Shown here: positions 1 to 8,860 of the stretch, piece by piece
Position numbering within the stretch: position 1 is the first letter of the stretch
Layout: each line of letters starts with the position of its first letter
Assembly: GCA_047974745.1 (NCBI GenBank)
Contig: JBKECO010000027.1
Location: 1 to 64,000 of the forward strand
Source: JBKECO01 sp047974745
GTDB lineage: Bacteria > Bacillota > Clostridia > Lachnospirales > Lachnospiraceae
Direction of reading: 5' to 3'
DNA: 64,000 bases
Position numbers and translations under genes: made by a program
Notes under the pieces: model-generated
The model's input: the letters and a program-made list of their open reading frames with translations, nothing else
What the model was told of the DNA's origin: nothing
Database searches by the model: none

Positions 1-222
1 ATTCATATATTAATACGATATTCTCCTAAGTGGAGCATATTGCAGATTGTTAGATTGCTAAAACAACAAACTACTTATCGAATTTGGCAACAACATCAAA
101 ATTATTTATCAAAACACTTTTGGAAAGAACGTACCTTTTGGAGTGATGGTTACTTTTCTTGCAGTATTGGTAATGTCAGCCAAGAAACTATCCAAAAGTA
201 CATCGAATCCCAGGGCAGTTAG
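1..222 (+). CDS. tnpA: IS200/IS605-family transposase TnpA, C-terminal part (5' end outside window)
   Basis: The frame is open from base 1 and ends at a TAG at 220-222, so the N-terminus lies left of the window. The visible ~73 residues match the C-terminal part of the Y1 (HUH) single-strand transposase of IS200-type elements: a 'I-L-I-R-Y-S-P-K-W-S-I' strand, a 'VRLLKQQ' helix, 'FWSDGYFSCSIGNVS' and a final 'YIESQ'. This family moves single-stranded DNA by a tyrosine nucleophile. The Tyr lies in the last helix of the protein (here within 'IQKYIESQ'). A right-end type hairpin follows directly. Whether the complete gene is intact cannot be seen. Confidence 0.8.
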   Translation: MHILIRYSPKWSILQIVRLLKQQTTYRIWQQHQNYLSKHFWKERTFWSDGYFSCSIGNVSQETIQKYIESQGS

Positions 223-230
223 GCTTACAT

Positions 231-253
231 CCCCTAGTCTAAAGACATAGGGG
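231..253 (+). mobile_element. Putative IS200/IS605 right-end hairpin
   Basis: CCCCTA at 231-236 pairs with TAGGGG at 248-253. The stem continues with GTCT/AGAC across a one-base bulge. An imperfect hairpin a few bases after tnpA is the expected subterminal structure bound by TnpA in this family. The exact element end and cleavage site were not identified. Confidence 0.55.
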
Positions 254-272
254 TTTTAGGGCCTAAATTATA

Positions 273-300
273 AAGGGATGGACAAAAATGCCCATCCCTT
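273..300 (-). terminator. Rho-independent terminator of the sugar ABC operon
   Basis: A 9-bp perfect stem (AAGGGATGG at 273-281, CCATCCCTT at 292-300) lies 52 bp after the stop of the binding-protein gene. On the minus strand it is followed by a T-rich stretch. It also insulates the IS remnant from the operon. Confidence 0.6.
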
Positions 301-351
301 ATCCTTCATATCCTTAATACAACAAATCCATTAGCTCTAGTATTGCTTTTC

Positions 352-1431
352 CTATTCTGCGTAAGATCCCATGACCTCTTTATAGTTTTCAGGAGTAACA
401 ACAATTGCATCAACTGCAGTCTCCATCTCTACCTCTTCTCCGTTCAAAAGCTTTTCAAGAACATCCACGGATCCAGCACCAACCTGTTCGGATGAGAAAT
501 ATGCAGCAGCCTTCATGCATGTTCCATCTGCGCCTTTATTATTCCACTCATCTTTTGCCATATATGCGCCCAGTCCTACAACACAAGCCTGTCCGTCAAG
601 ACCTGCTGTTTCAAGCGCTCTCACTGCTCCTATGGTTCCTTCCTCATTGGCACCTGTTACAAGCCATGTTTTGATATCAGGATGTGCTGTGATTACGGCT
701 GCTGCAGCTGTATTTCCTTTATCTGTCGTTCCATCATAATCTGCTTTATAGATGCGAGTCTGATCGAATTCTGGGCAGAGCTCCGTGAATTTAGCGATCT
801 CACCCTCAGCTCTTGGAACACAGCTTGATACTGTATCCATTGTCATGATAAGAACACCTACTGTTTCATCAGCCAGCAGATCATTCTCTATTGCATAATT
901 TGCGAGCCATTCACCATTTGCCTCTCCGATTTTATATGCATCAATGCCTACCCATGGTGCAAGCTTCTCACCAGCTTCATTCTGAAGAGCATCATCTGCT
1001 GCAACAATCGGAAGCCCCGCTTCTTCACATTTGTCAATAACTGCCTGTGACATCGTCTGATCCGGAATACATGTAACAATTCCAGATGCGTTGTTCGCAA
1101 TCGCATTATCTATGGCTTTCAGATATTCCTCTGGGTTCATTTTTGCATCTACATATACGAATTCTCCGCCCAGCGCTTCCACTGCTGTTTGTGCTGCCGC
1201 TCCTTCATCAATGAACCATGTTTGATCGCCTGCTTTATAGATTCCATAAACAAGTAATTTTTCACTTGCACTCTCAGATCCACTGGCTTCAGATGTTTCG
1301 GATGTTCCGGATGCTTCTGTTGTTTCGGATGTAGAAGTTGAGCTGCCTTCTCCTTCTACACTGCAGCCTGCGAATAATGCAGCTGTCATTGATAATGCCG
1401 ATAGAATAACCGCTAATTTCTTTACTCTCAT
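352..1431 (-). CDS. AraF-like sugar ABC transporter substrate-binding lipoprotein
   Basis: A 359-aa extracellular binding protein of the periplasmic-binding-protein-1 / AraF type. It has a lipoprotein signal with lipobox L-F-A-G-C (Cys23), then a Ser/Thr/Glu-rich linker (about residues 25-60), then the two-lobed domain. Landmarks resembling L-arabinose-binding protein are 'QTWF', 'VTCIPDQ', 'IVAADDA' and 'TWLVTGANEEGTIGAVRA'. The start at 1431 is chosen because AGGAGG lies at 1439-1444; an upstream ATG in the same frame (1512) has no such site and overlaps the permease gene. It is last in a minus-strand operon after the ATPase and permease. Specificity for arabinose or a related pentose/hexose is inferred from resemblance only. 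Confidence 0.88.
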   Translation of the reverse strand: MRVKKLAVILSALSMTAALFAGCSVEGEGSSTSTSETTEASGTSETSEASGSESASEKLLVYGIYKAGDQTWFIDEGAAAQTAVEALGGEFVYVDAKMNPEEYLKAIDNAIANNASGIVTCIPDQTMSQAVIDKCEEAGLPIVAADDALQNEAGEKLAPWVGIDAYKIGEANGEWLANYAIENDLLADETVGVLIMTMDTVSSCVPRAEGEIAKFTELCPEFDQTRIYKADYDGTTDKGNTAAAAVITAHPDIKTWLVTGANEEGTIGAVRALETAGLDGQACVVGLGAYMAKDEWNNKGADGTCMKAAAYFSSEQVGAGSVDVLEKLLNGEEVEMETAVDAIVVTPENYKEVMGSYAE

Positions 1432-1504
1432 TTCATATCCTCCTTTATTTACGTTACATTTATCTCCATACACATTTGTGTATATGGTTCGTTCATTCAT
1501 GTTC

Positions 1505-2512
1505 TTATGCATTTTTCATACTTGCTGCAAGTAATTCTTTCTCTCTCTTTTCTTTACGGATATAGTCTGATGTTAATGCAAAAAGAAGCAATCCACCACG
1601 AGCAACATATTGCCAGAAAGAAGGTACATTAACCATAATCAGTCCAGTGTTGAATGCCTGTATCAAAAGAACGCCCAGTACAGTACCACCCATACTTCCA
1701 ACACCGCCGGCGAAAGAAACGCCACCCAGAATAACAGCTGTGATCGCATCAAATTCTAAGTTCACATTAGCAGATGGCTGTCCTGCATTCATTCTGGAGG
1801 CAAAAATCATCCCACCCAGTGATGTTAGAACACCGATAATGATAAAACATACTGTGATGATCTTCTTTGGATTGAGTCCGGCAAGTCGGGCTGCCTCACT
1901 ACTGCCACCAATGGCATAAACACTTCGCCCGAATTTCGTTCTAGATAAAATAAATCCGAACAGAGCAAAGGAAATGATCATCAGCCATACCGCCAAAGGA
2001 ACCTGCAAAAATCTCAGTTTTCCAAGTAGCAGAAAGTCCTTGTTACTAATAGCAATTGGCTTGCCCCCGCATATGATATAGGCAAAGCCACGTACGATTG
2101 ATTGTGTAACCAGTGTCGCAATAAACGCTTCCAACTTGATTTTATTGACCATCCATGAGTTGAATATTCCAACAACTGCTCCACCTGCCAGCGTGATCAG
2201 CATTGCTGGTAAAAGGGGCAGACCCATTCCCAGTAAAAGTGCCACAAGCACACCAGAGAATGCTGCAAGGGAACCCGGTGACAGATCGTTCTGTCCTGCG
2301 ATGATCAGATAGGTATGACCGACAGCGACCATCCCAACTAATGAAGATGCGATCAATAGATTCATGATATTTTGAACACTTAAAAAATTTGGATTTAATG
2401 CTGTGAATAGAATGAACACACAAATAATTGCTGCCAGCAGTACTAATTTATCTCCACCGATATAGGTTCCGATCTGCCTGAAAATATTACCATTCTCTTT
2501 TGTTTTTTTCAT
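1505..2512 (-). CDS. Sugar ABC transporter permease (RbsC/AraH type)
   Basis: A 335-aa inner-membrane permease with about eight to ten hydrophobic segments and the family motif region 'EFDAITAVILGGVSFAGGVGSM', typical of BPD_transp_2 permeases for monosaccharides. The start at 2512 (MKKTKENG) is 8 nt from AAGGAG; an in-frame GTG at 2521 and an ATG at 2518 are too close to that site. It overlaps or abuts the ATPase stop (2518-2520) and precedes the binding protein by 73 nt, so the three form one transcription unit. It probably works as a homodimer with the double ATPase. Confidence 0.9.
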   Translation of the reverse strand: MKKTKENGNIFRQIGTYIGGDKLVLLAAIICVFILFTALNPNFLSVQNIMNLLIASSLVGMVAVGHTYLIIAGQNDLSPGSLAAFSGVLVALLLGMGLPLLPAMLITLAGGAVVGIFNSWMVNKIKLEAFIATLVTQSIVRGFAYIICGGKPIAISNKDFLLLGKLRFLQVPLAVWLMIISFALFGFILSRTKFGRSVYAIGGSSEAARLAGLNPKKIITVCFIIIGVLTSLGGMIFASRMNAGQPSANVNLEFDAITAVILGGVSFAGGVGSMGGTVLGVLLIQAFNTGLIMVNVPSFWQYVARGGLLLFALTSDYIRKEKREKELLAASMKNA

Positions 2513-2517
2513 TTCCA

Positions 2518-4023
2518 TCACTCCTTAACCTCTCCTATCATACCCAAACTTAACAAGATGTCTTCTGATGCTTCAGAAGCTTGAACTTCACCTGATATCT
2601 GCAATGATCTCATTACAATAATGCGGTCAGATAACCCGATGACTTCCGGGAGTTCCGAAGAAATCAGTATCACTCCCAGTCCTTCCTTCGCAAATTCACA
2701 TATCATCTCATAAAATTCGGACTTCGCACCAATATCGATGCCCTTCGTTGGTTCGTCTAAAATCAGTACCTTGGGATTTGTCGCTATTCCTCTGGCAACT
2801 ATACACTTTTGCTGATTCCCTCCCGAAAGCTCCACGATTTTTTTATTCGGAGATGGTGTTTTTACATGAAAGTCATTAATTCCTTTTTCCGCTTCTGCAT
2901 GTTCCTTTGCGGTGCTGATAATTCCAATTTTATTGGAATTTTTATCCATCAGAGAGATATTGATATTTCCACCTACGCTCAGATTTGATATGATTCCCTG
3001 TAGTTTTCTATCCTCCGGAACAAGTACAATTCCGTTACTCATGGCATCCTTTGGAGAGTTATTCTTGATTTTTTTATTCTCCAGATACACTTCCCCGGTT
3101 TTCATCTTATCTGCACCGATGATGGCACGCATCAGTTCTGTTCTTCCTGCACCGACCAGTCCGGAAAATCCTAATACTTCACCTTTTCGAAGAACAAATG
3201 ATGTCTCCTTCACATAATCGGATGAAACATTTTTAACCTCTAGGAGGACCTCGCCGATCTGTTTCGATTTATCCAGCTTTTTATACACATCTCCAAGGTC
3301 TCTGCCCACCATCATTTTAATGAGTTCCTTTTCTGGCACTTCATGGGTATTGACCGTATCGATATAGCATCCATCTTTGAAGATTGCGACCTTGTCCGTG
3401 ATCCGTTGAATTTCACTCATTCTATGTGATACATATATGATTATTTTCCCCTGCTGTTTTAGCTTTGCAATTATTTCAAATAAACTGTCGATTTCGGCAT
3501 CACTTAGGCTCGCAGTCGGTTCATCAAAACAGATAACTTTCAGGTTCTCCCTGCTGTAAGCCTTCATGATTTCGACCATCTGCTGATATGCAATGCTTAA
3601 GTCCTTTACTTTTGTAGTCGGAGATATGGGAAGTCCAAAATCTTTGATAATTTCTTTAGCCAGGCTGTTAGCTTTTGATGTATTGATGATTCCAAATTTA
3701 TTTGCAGGCATTCTACCCAGAAATATATTTTCAGCAACGCTAAGTTCTAATAGGATCTGTCGTTCCTGGTAAATTACACTGATCCCTTCTTCGATCGCCT
3801 GATGAGGGGATTGGAAATGTTTTTCTTCATCATCTAGCAGATACTCGCCTTCGTCTGGTTTATAGTCACCATTGAGAACCTTTAGTAAGGTGGATTTCCC
3901 GGCGCCATTCTCACCTAAAAAAGCAAGCACTTCTCCTCCATAGGCCTTGAAGCAGATATTGTCCAATGCTTTGACACCTGGGAAAAACTTAGATATGTGC
4001 CGAAACTCTAAAACACTGTTCAT
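2518..4023 (-). CDS. Sugar ABC transporter, duplicated ATPase (RbsA/AraG/MglA type)
   Basis: A 501-aa cytoplasmic ATPase with two ABC domains in tandem, the normal length for monosaccharide importers. The N-domain has Walker A GENGAGKST (about residues 38-46), Q-loop 'VIYQER' and Walker B 'VICFDEPT'. The C-domain has a degenerate Walker A (GLVGAGRTE), an intact signature LSGGNQQK and Walker B 'VLILDEPT'. This asymmetry is normal in the family. It is the first gene of the operon, with a GGGAGGG-type ribosome site upstream. The 293 bp between it and the GH4 gene holds the GH4 terminator and must hold this operon's promoter, though I see no clear consensus promoter. Confidence 0.92.
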   Translation of the reverse strand: MNSVLEFRHISKFFPGVKALDNICFKAYGGEVLAFLGENGAGKSTLLKVLNGDYKPDEGEYLLDDEEKHFQSPHQAIEEGISVIYQERQILLELSVAENIFLGRMPANKFGIINTSKANSLAKEIIKDFGLPISPTTKVKDLSIAYQQMVEIMKAYSRENLKVICFDEPTASLSDAEIDSLFEIIAKLKQQGKIIIYVSHRMSEIQRITDKVAIFKDGCYIDTVNTHEVPEKELIKMMVGRDLGDVYKKLDKSKQIGEVLLEVKNVSSDYVKETSFVLRKGEVLGFSGLVGAGRTELMRAIIGADKMKTGEVYLENKKIKNNSPKDAMSNGIVLVPEDRKLQGIISNLSVGGNINISLMDKNSNKIGIISTAKEHAEAEKGINDFHVKTPSPNKKIVELSGGNQQKCIVARGIATNPKVLILDEPTKGIDIGAKSEFYEMICEFAKEGLGVILISSELPEVIGLSDRIIVMRSLQISGEVQASEASEDILLSLGMIGEVKE

Positions 4024-4271
4024 GTATTACCCTCCCTATCTTTCTGAACCAATCATAACTTTACTTTATTAGTATATCATTAACTATTCTTGTTTTATTG
4101 TTTAAAAAAATTGCTTTTTATTGTGCATGTTATGTAATATATCCAATTTCCACTATTCAATTTTGTTCAAGTTCTCCAATGAATAGCTACTGTGAAAAGT
4201 CGGAAGTACAGGGTTCCCTCATTGAAACTACTTCCATATTCGTTTTGTACCCATTCATTATCAGACTGAGA

Positions 4272-4309
4272 AAAACCCTTAGAGATATATTTCAAACTCT
4301 AAGGGTTTT
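4272..4309 (-). terminator. Rho-independent terminator after the GH4 gene
   Basis: A 13-bp perfect stem (AAAACCCTTAGAG at 4272-4284, its complement at 4297-4309) ends in a T-run on either strand. It begins 7 bp past the GH4 stop codon. It separates the GH4 gene from the ABC operon, so the two are distinct transcription units. Confidence 0.85.
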
Positions 4310-4316
4310 GGTTATT

Positions 4317-5798
4317 TTATACATTTTCCTTTGCTGCCGCTCCGGCCATAGCCCGGGCATGCTCCTTATTTTTTGCCATTTCTTCGATTGATTTCGTTTT
4401 TACACAAAATCCAGTAGTTGGACGATATGGGTACTTTCGATCCGCTAGCCGTTTCTGTGCTTTTGAGATTTCCTCCTGATACTGTGGCAGCCATTTTTCT
4501 CCTGCGACCAGCATTTCATCTACCATCTGACGAATTTCACCTGTCAGGCAGACTGCGCCTGTCAAAGGATCCAGCATTGCAGCCTGATAGAGAAGGGAAA
4601 TGTCGCCTGCCACAGCTGCTTCTACAGCCAGACGCTGTACCCAGATGCTTTGAGAGCAGATTGCCGCACAGCCCAGTGGCAGGTCTCCGACTTTTGGAAT
4701 CGAAATACCATTATAATCGACATAGCAGGGAACTTCCACGACACATTCCTCTGGCAGATTCGTTATGCAGCCATGATTCATCACATTAAAATGACCACGA
4801 TAGCATCTTCCCGTCTCCAGCCCTTCAATAATATAACTGCCGTGTTCATGTGAGCGCAATTCTTCTTCATATCTTAATGCCGGTTCCTTGATCCAGTTAG
4901 GATAATCGACCTCGAACCAATTTCTTCCTTCATTACACACCCGCAAGTAACCTGCTGTTTCTCCCTGAATCCAGCTGCTGTAGTTGATCCAGTTCTTCAT
5001 ATCCTCAGGACGTTTGCGATACCATGACAGATATTCGGAAAGGTGGCCATTCGATTCCGTTGAATAGTATCCAAAATTCTTCATGACATCTAAACGAATA
5101 CTTTCGTTCTCCCGCATGGATTCCTGCTTGAGAAATGCCTCATACAGATTATCGCGTCTTTCTACTCCCATTACCTTTGCACTCAAATACCATGTTTGAT
5201 GATTGATTCCAGCACAGATGATATCCACATCCCTTATATCCACTTCAAAAGCATCTGCGATCTGCTGATGCCCGTGTTGAACGCCGTGGCAGAGTCCATA
5301 GGTTCTTACACCGCCAAATTGATTACAAGCCCAGGTCAGCATGGCATTTGGGTTCGAATAATTCAACATAATACAGTCCGACATCGCAACATCTTTGATA
5401 TCTCTGCAGAATTCGAGCATTGCAGCTACACCACGCTGGCCATACATGATTCCTCCAATACACAGAGTATCCCCCACACATTGATCCACACCATATTTTA
5501 ATGGTATTTCAACATCTGTGGCAAATGCTTCAAGCATTCCGATCCGCACGCAATTAATTACATATTTTGCATCGTGAAATGCCTCCCTTCGGTCAAGTGT
5601 AGATTGAATCTGAATATTGAGCCCATTTTCCTTTATATCGCGCTGACACAGTTCGGTGACCATACGAAGGTTTTCTGAATTGATATCAGTAAATGCCACT
5701 TTGATATCTCTAAACTCTTTTACTGATAAAATATCTCGTAAAATACCCCGGGTAAATCCCAGGCTCCCTGCGCCAATGAATGCTATTTTAAAACTCAT
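4317..5798 (-). CDS. Glycoside hydrolase family 4 enzyme, uronidase-type CHG motif (often annotated MelA-like)
   Basis: A 493-aa NAD- and Mn-dependent glycosidase of family GH4. It has an N-terminal Rossmann motif (GAGS, residues 9-12), 'MLNYSNPNAM', the metal/active-site motif Cys170-His171-Gly172-Val173, and Asn199-His200 in 'CAGINHQTWYL'. Overall similarity is to the MelA group. However, the position that is CHSV in alpha-galactosidases and CHEV in alpha-glucosidases is CHGV here, the form associated with alpha-glucuronidases/galacturonidases. GH4 enzymes cleave by an oxidation-elimination-reduction cycle. The start at 5798 has GGAGG five bases upstream; a TTG 12 bases further up overlaps that site. 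It is transcribed alone, divergently from an AraC regulator. Confidence 0.85.
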   Translation of the reverse strand: MSFKIAFIGAGSLGFTRGILRDILSVKEFRDIKVAFTDINSENLRMVTELCQRDIKENGLNIQIQSTLDRREAFHDAKYVINCVRIGMLEAFATDVEIPLKYGVDQCVGDTLCIGGIMYGQRGVAAMLEFCRDIKDVAMSDCIMLNYSNPNAMLTWACNQFGGVRTYGLCHGVQHGHQQIADAFEVDIRDVDIICAGINHQTWYLSAKVMGVERRDNLYEAFLKQESMRENESIRLDVMKNFGYYSTESNGHLSEYLSWYRKRPEDMKNWINYSSWIQGETAGYLRVCNEGRNWFEVDYPNWIKEPALRYEEELRSHEHGSYIIEGLETGRCYRGHFNVMNHGCITNLPEECVVEVPCYVDYNGISIPKVGDLPLGCAAICSQSIWVQRLAVEAAVAGDISLLYQAAMLDPLTGAVCLTGEIRQMVDEMLVAGEKWLPQYQEEISKAQKRLADRKYPYRPTTGFCVKTKSIEEMAKNKEHARAMAGAAAKENV

Positions 5799-5848
5799 TT
5801 TGACCTCCAATTGGATTTTTTTGATTTCTTTCTACGTGTTATAGTGCT

Positions 5849-5854
5849 ATTATA
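5849..5854 (-). promoter_or_regulatory. Candidate -10 box (TATAAT) of the GH4 gene in the divergent region
   Basis: The 160-bp region between the GH4 start and the AraC-regulator start is A+T rich. On the minus strand a perfect TATAAT lies 50 bp upstream of the GH4 start. No good -35 is present, as expected for an activator-dependent promoter. On the plus strand a TTGACT at 5870-5875 could serve the regulator gene, but its -10 is poor. Confidence 0.4.
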
Positions 5855-5958
5855 AGTTACTAGGTTTTGTTGACTATGACTTCTATTTTTTATGAAAAAC
5901 ATGATCTTAACATTATTATATTTTTTTGCTCATTAATTTTCAATTGGAGGAATTTGAT

Positions 5959-6816
5959 ATGAATGGTAATTTTTTGACTAATAATAACACGACAGGGATG
6001 TATCATTTTTTATATCCGGACAATATAAAAGATCCCAATATTCAGATCACCTATATTGGAATCGAAGAGCGCAGTACACCAAGTTACTATTTTGACAATA
6101 CAGATAGGCAGATCGACAGCTATCTATTCCAATATACTCTGAGTGGTCAGGGAATATTAGAATTAGGGAATGTCACCTGTCTCATTTCAAAAAATCAAGG
6201 CTTTTTCATAGAGATCCCGGGACCCAGCCGCTATTATTTCCCCCGGAATAATTCGGATGATCCCTGGAAATTTATCTTTATTCTGTTACAGGGCAAGAAT
6301 GTCAGATCGTACTATAAAAAAATCACTGCTGATGTTGGTCACGTTCTGACTCTGCCGGTACACAACCATGCAATCTGGACATTATTTGATCTGTTCCAGC
6401 AAGCAAAGAACGGGCGCATGATCCATCCATATTATACCAGTGAATTTGCCTATCGCTTTTTATGTCAGCTGGTTCAGACATCTCTTTATGACCATTCAGC
6501 ATATTCTCCACGGACTCAGGCAGCCATTCAGATTATGGAGAATGATTATAAAAACATAAGTAGCATTGAGGAAATCGCATCGACCCTCTGTGTCTCCCCG
6601 AGCTACTTTAGCCGAGAATTTACAAATGATACGAATGTTCCCCCGATTAAATATCTGACCAACATCCGCCTGCAACATGCTTTAAAGCTATTGCAGGAAA
6701 CTCGTCAGCCCGTGAGTGACATAGCCGCTTACTGCGGTTTTTCCACTTCGGGTTACTTTATCAAGTTATTTAAAAAACAGACTGGAATGACACCGGGGGA
6801 ATTCAGGCTAATGTGA
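5959..6816 (+). CDS. AraC-family transcriptional regulator
   Basis: A 285-aa regulator with an N-terminal cupin-like sugar-sensing domain (about residues 30-150, with 'QYTLSGQGILELG') and a C-terminal double helix-turn-helix (about 190-285: 'IEEIASTLCVSPSYFSREF' and 'VSDIAAYCGFSTSGYFIKLFKK'). The start at 5959 is set by GGAGG at 5946-5950; the upstream ATG at 5926 has none. It is divergent from the GH4 gene, which is its most likely target. It ends 12 bp before the convergent dehydrogenase gene. Confidence 0.88.
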   Translation: MNGNFLTNNNTTGMYHFLYPDNIKDPNIQITYIGIEERSTPSYYFDNTDRQIDSYLFQYTLSGQGILELGNVTCLISKNQGFFIEIPGPSRYYFPRNNSDDPWKFIFILLQGKNVRSYYKKITADVGHVLTLPVHNHAIWTLFDLFQQAKNGRMIHPYYTSEFAYRFLCQLVQTSLYDHSAYSPRTQAAIQIMENDYKNISSIEEIASTLCVSPSYFSREFTNDTNVPPIKYLTNIRLQHALKLLQETRQPVSDIAAYCGFSTSGYFIKLFKKQTGMTPGEFRLM

Positions 6817-6828
6817 AAATCAAAGTAA

Positions 6829-7893
6829 CTAAAACTGTATTGTTTCTCCGGTTTCGGCTGACTTGTAGATCGCTTCTATGACCCGAGTCACAACTGCTGC
6901 CTGCATGGATGTTACTGCGGGTGCTTCATCATGTTTGACCGCATTTACCCAACATGTCATATCATATTCCCACATGTTATATTTTTCATCAGGAATATAG
7001 GTTTCGGTCGTCAGTTCATCGCCTTTCATCCGAGTCACGCGAACACACTCTTCAAAACCCGGACCAACCATATCCGCTCCAGCTTTTGTCCCTGAAATTG
7101 ATGCAATGATTCCAGGTGCCTCCTGAAGCATGTTTGAACACCATGCCGTTTCCATATAAATCATCATGCCATTTTCCATTGTAATCATTGCCATAGCTGT
7201 ATCTTCCACATCAAAATTATTTGGATCCCATGGGCCAAGCGCATTTCCTTCTGGGAAATATTTCATCTTGTCGAATGTTACACCACGGACAGAGGCGACT
7301 TTATAGTTATTTGTGAGCCACATAGGAAGATCGATCGAATGAGGACCTCCGTCCATAAGTACTCCGCCTCCGTTTTGTTCTTTATTCGTATAAACACCAT
7401 AGGCAGGAAGACGTCTGGGTCGCAACTGGGAGGAGCGGATGTAAAAAACTTCCCCAAATTCCCCTCGTTCATACATCTTTTTCATTTCCATTGTTGCTGT
7501 ATTATATCTCCACTGAGTTCCACTGGCTATTTTCTTTCCTGTTATTTTTTCTGTCTCAAGCATTTTTTGTGCATCTTCCCAAGTGCAGGCAAGTGGTTTT
7601 TCACAATAAATATTTGCACCATGTTCCAACCCATAAATTGTCATTTCGCAGTGCAGAGGATTTGGAGTACATACATGCACCATATCCAGATTTTCAGTAT
7701 CGATCATAGTCCGATAATCGGTGTAGACCTCTGAAGAAAGACTGAATTTCTCCTTTGCTTTCACACAGCGAGTTTCGTCAATATCACAAAGTGCAACGAT
7801 TTCAACATCATCCAAATGATTTGTCAGTTGCGCAAGATGTTTTGTCGTACCGATTTCTCCAATCCCGATAATTCCTACTCTTAATTTTCCCAT
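6829..7893 (-). CDS. Gfo/Idh/MocA-family NAD(P)-dependent sugar dehydrogenase
   Basis: A 354-aa oxidoreductase. The N-terminal Rossmann fold shows GIIGIGEIG (residues 7-15). 'EKPLACTWEDAQ' carries the conserved Glu-Lys-Pro of the family, with Lys as the likely catalytic residue. The C-terminal alpha/beta domain has 'GGGVLMDGGPHSIDLPMWL'. Substrates in this family are sugars, inositols or uronates. The exact one is not predictable, but the pairing with a sugar isomerase/epimerase (12 bp upstream) and nearby glycosidases supports catabolism of a released monosaccharide. A GGGAG ribosome site precedes the start. Confidence 0.88.
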   Translation of the reverse strand: MGKLRVGIIGIGEIGTTKHLAQLTNHLDDVEIVALCDIDETRCVKAKEKFSLSSEVYTDYRTMIDTENLDMVHVCTPNPLHCEMTIYGLEHGANIYCEKPLACTWEDAQKMLETEKITGKKIASGTQWRYNTATMEMKKMYERGEFGEVFYIRSSQLRPRRLPAYGVYTNKEQNGGGVLMDGGPHSIDLPMWLTNNYKVASVRGVTFDKMKYFPEGNALGPWDPNNFDVEDTAMAMITMENGMMIYMETAWCSNMLQEAPGIIASISGTKAGADMVGPGFEECVRVTRMKGDELTTETYIPDEKYNMWEYDMTCWVNAVKHDEAPAVTSMQAAVVTRVIEAIYKSAETGETIQF

Positions 7894-7905
7894 CTTAATT
7901 CTCCC

Positions 7906-8679
7906 TTAAACTAATAATTTTGCTGAAACGGCGACTTTTTCTTCTCTGTTTTGAAATGTGAAAAATTCAAGGCAGATATTTCCAGTATATCCATATTCCT
8001 TGATCTGCTTTAAAATAAATGAATAGTTCAATTCACCTTCTGTAATTTCACCTCTCATTGGAGAACCGGCAAAGTGTATATCCCCGATGAGATCAACATT
8101 TTCTTTGATCGTATTCGTAATATTTCCTTCTATATTCTGAAAGTGGAATACATCATATAAAAGCTTTACATTTTCACTTTTGACCGCACGAATCAAATCA
8201 AATGCCTGCTTTGAGCTTGTGAAAAATCCACCACTCAATGGCTCGACAAGAATCGTGATTTCATTTTTTTCTGCAGTTGGAACGATTTTCCTTAATTGTG
8301 ATTTCATGATTTCTAGGACTTCATCAGAAGATAGTTCCCTTGCATAGTTGTCTGCATTAAAAATTATTTTGCTACAGTTAATTTCTTTTGCCATCTGCAA
8401 GGTTTCAACAAATCCACTATATAGCTCCTCTGTCATTTCCGGATCCCCTAGTAATACCGCTCCTTTCGATACACAGGATTCAATGGTAATCCCAAGCTCT
8501 TCTGATACTTTTCTAATCTTTTCTAAATCTCTGTCTGTCAAGTCAAAGATTTCGATTCCATCTAGATCATTAGACCGTGCAAGTTTCATCGCATCGATGA
8601 TTCCTTCTGTATCTGGCCAAATAGGTCCAGTTTTCCCAATTTCTACAAACATTATGTCTGCACACATGCTATATTTCAT
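7906..8679 (-). CDS. Sugar phosphate isomerase/epimerase (xylose-isomerase-like TIM barrel)
   Basis: A 257-aa protein of the AP-endonuclease-2 / xylose-isomerase-like TIM-barrel superfamily. Metal-binding acidic and His residues sit at the ends of strands: 'ILVEPLSGG', 'KLLYDVFHFQ', 'IGDIHFAGSP' and 'NICLEFF'. It is the first gene of a two-gene operon with the dehydrogenase (12-bp gap) and is divergent from an RpiR-family regulator. This combination recurs in inositol, uronate and pentose catabolism. The substrate here is unknown. Confidence 0.85.
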   Translation of the reverse strand: MKYSMCADIMFVEIGKTGPIWPDTEGIIDAMKLARSNDLDGIEIFDLTDRDLEKIRKVSEELGITIESCVSKGAVLLGDPEMTEELYSGFVETLQMAKEINCSKIIFNADNYARELSSDEVLEIMKSQLRKIVPTAEKNEITILVEPLSGGFFTSSKQAFDLIRAVKSENVKLLYDVFHFQNIEGNITNTIKENVDLIGDIHFAGSPMRGEITEGELNYSFILKQIKEYGYTGNICLEFFTFQNREEKVAVSAKLLV

Positions 8680-8801
8680 AATACTGCTCCCTTCCTTTTA
8701 TGGTGATTTTTTATATTCAGTATAAAGACTGGAGTGTTTTAATGCGTTCGATTTTGAAATAAAGGTTTTCAGAATGTATACTTTTATTCCAAAATAAAAA
8801 A

Positions 8802-8819
8802 CCTTTTGTATACAAAAGG
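8802..8819. promoter_or_regulatory. 18-bp perfect palindrome in the isomerase/RpiR divergent region (candidate operator)
   Basis: The palindrome, centred on GTATAC (8808-8813), lies 41 bp before the RpiR-family start. A second GTATAC at 8776-8781 is 32 bp away, about three helical turns. RpiR-family proteins bind inverted repeats near their own genes. The T-run after the palindrome could also make it an attenuator hairpin, but no gene is read into it. Confidence 0.45.
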
Positions 8820-8860
8820 CTTTTTTTTGCTTATTATGAATATGTATGGGAGGTAATAGT

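Noticed and set aside
1432..1512. Upstream ATG (1512) as the start of the AraF-like binding protein
   Set aside because: It would add a charged segment before the signal peptide, and the AGGAGG at 1439-1444 clearly serves the ATG at 1431.
4098..4391. Plus-strand frame between the ABC operon and the GH4 gene
   Set aside because: It runs through the GH4 terminator and into the antisense of GH4, with no recognisable product.
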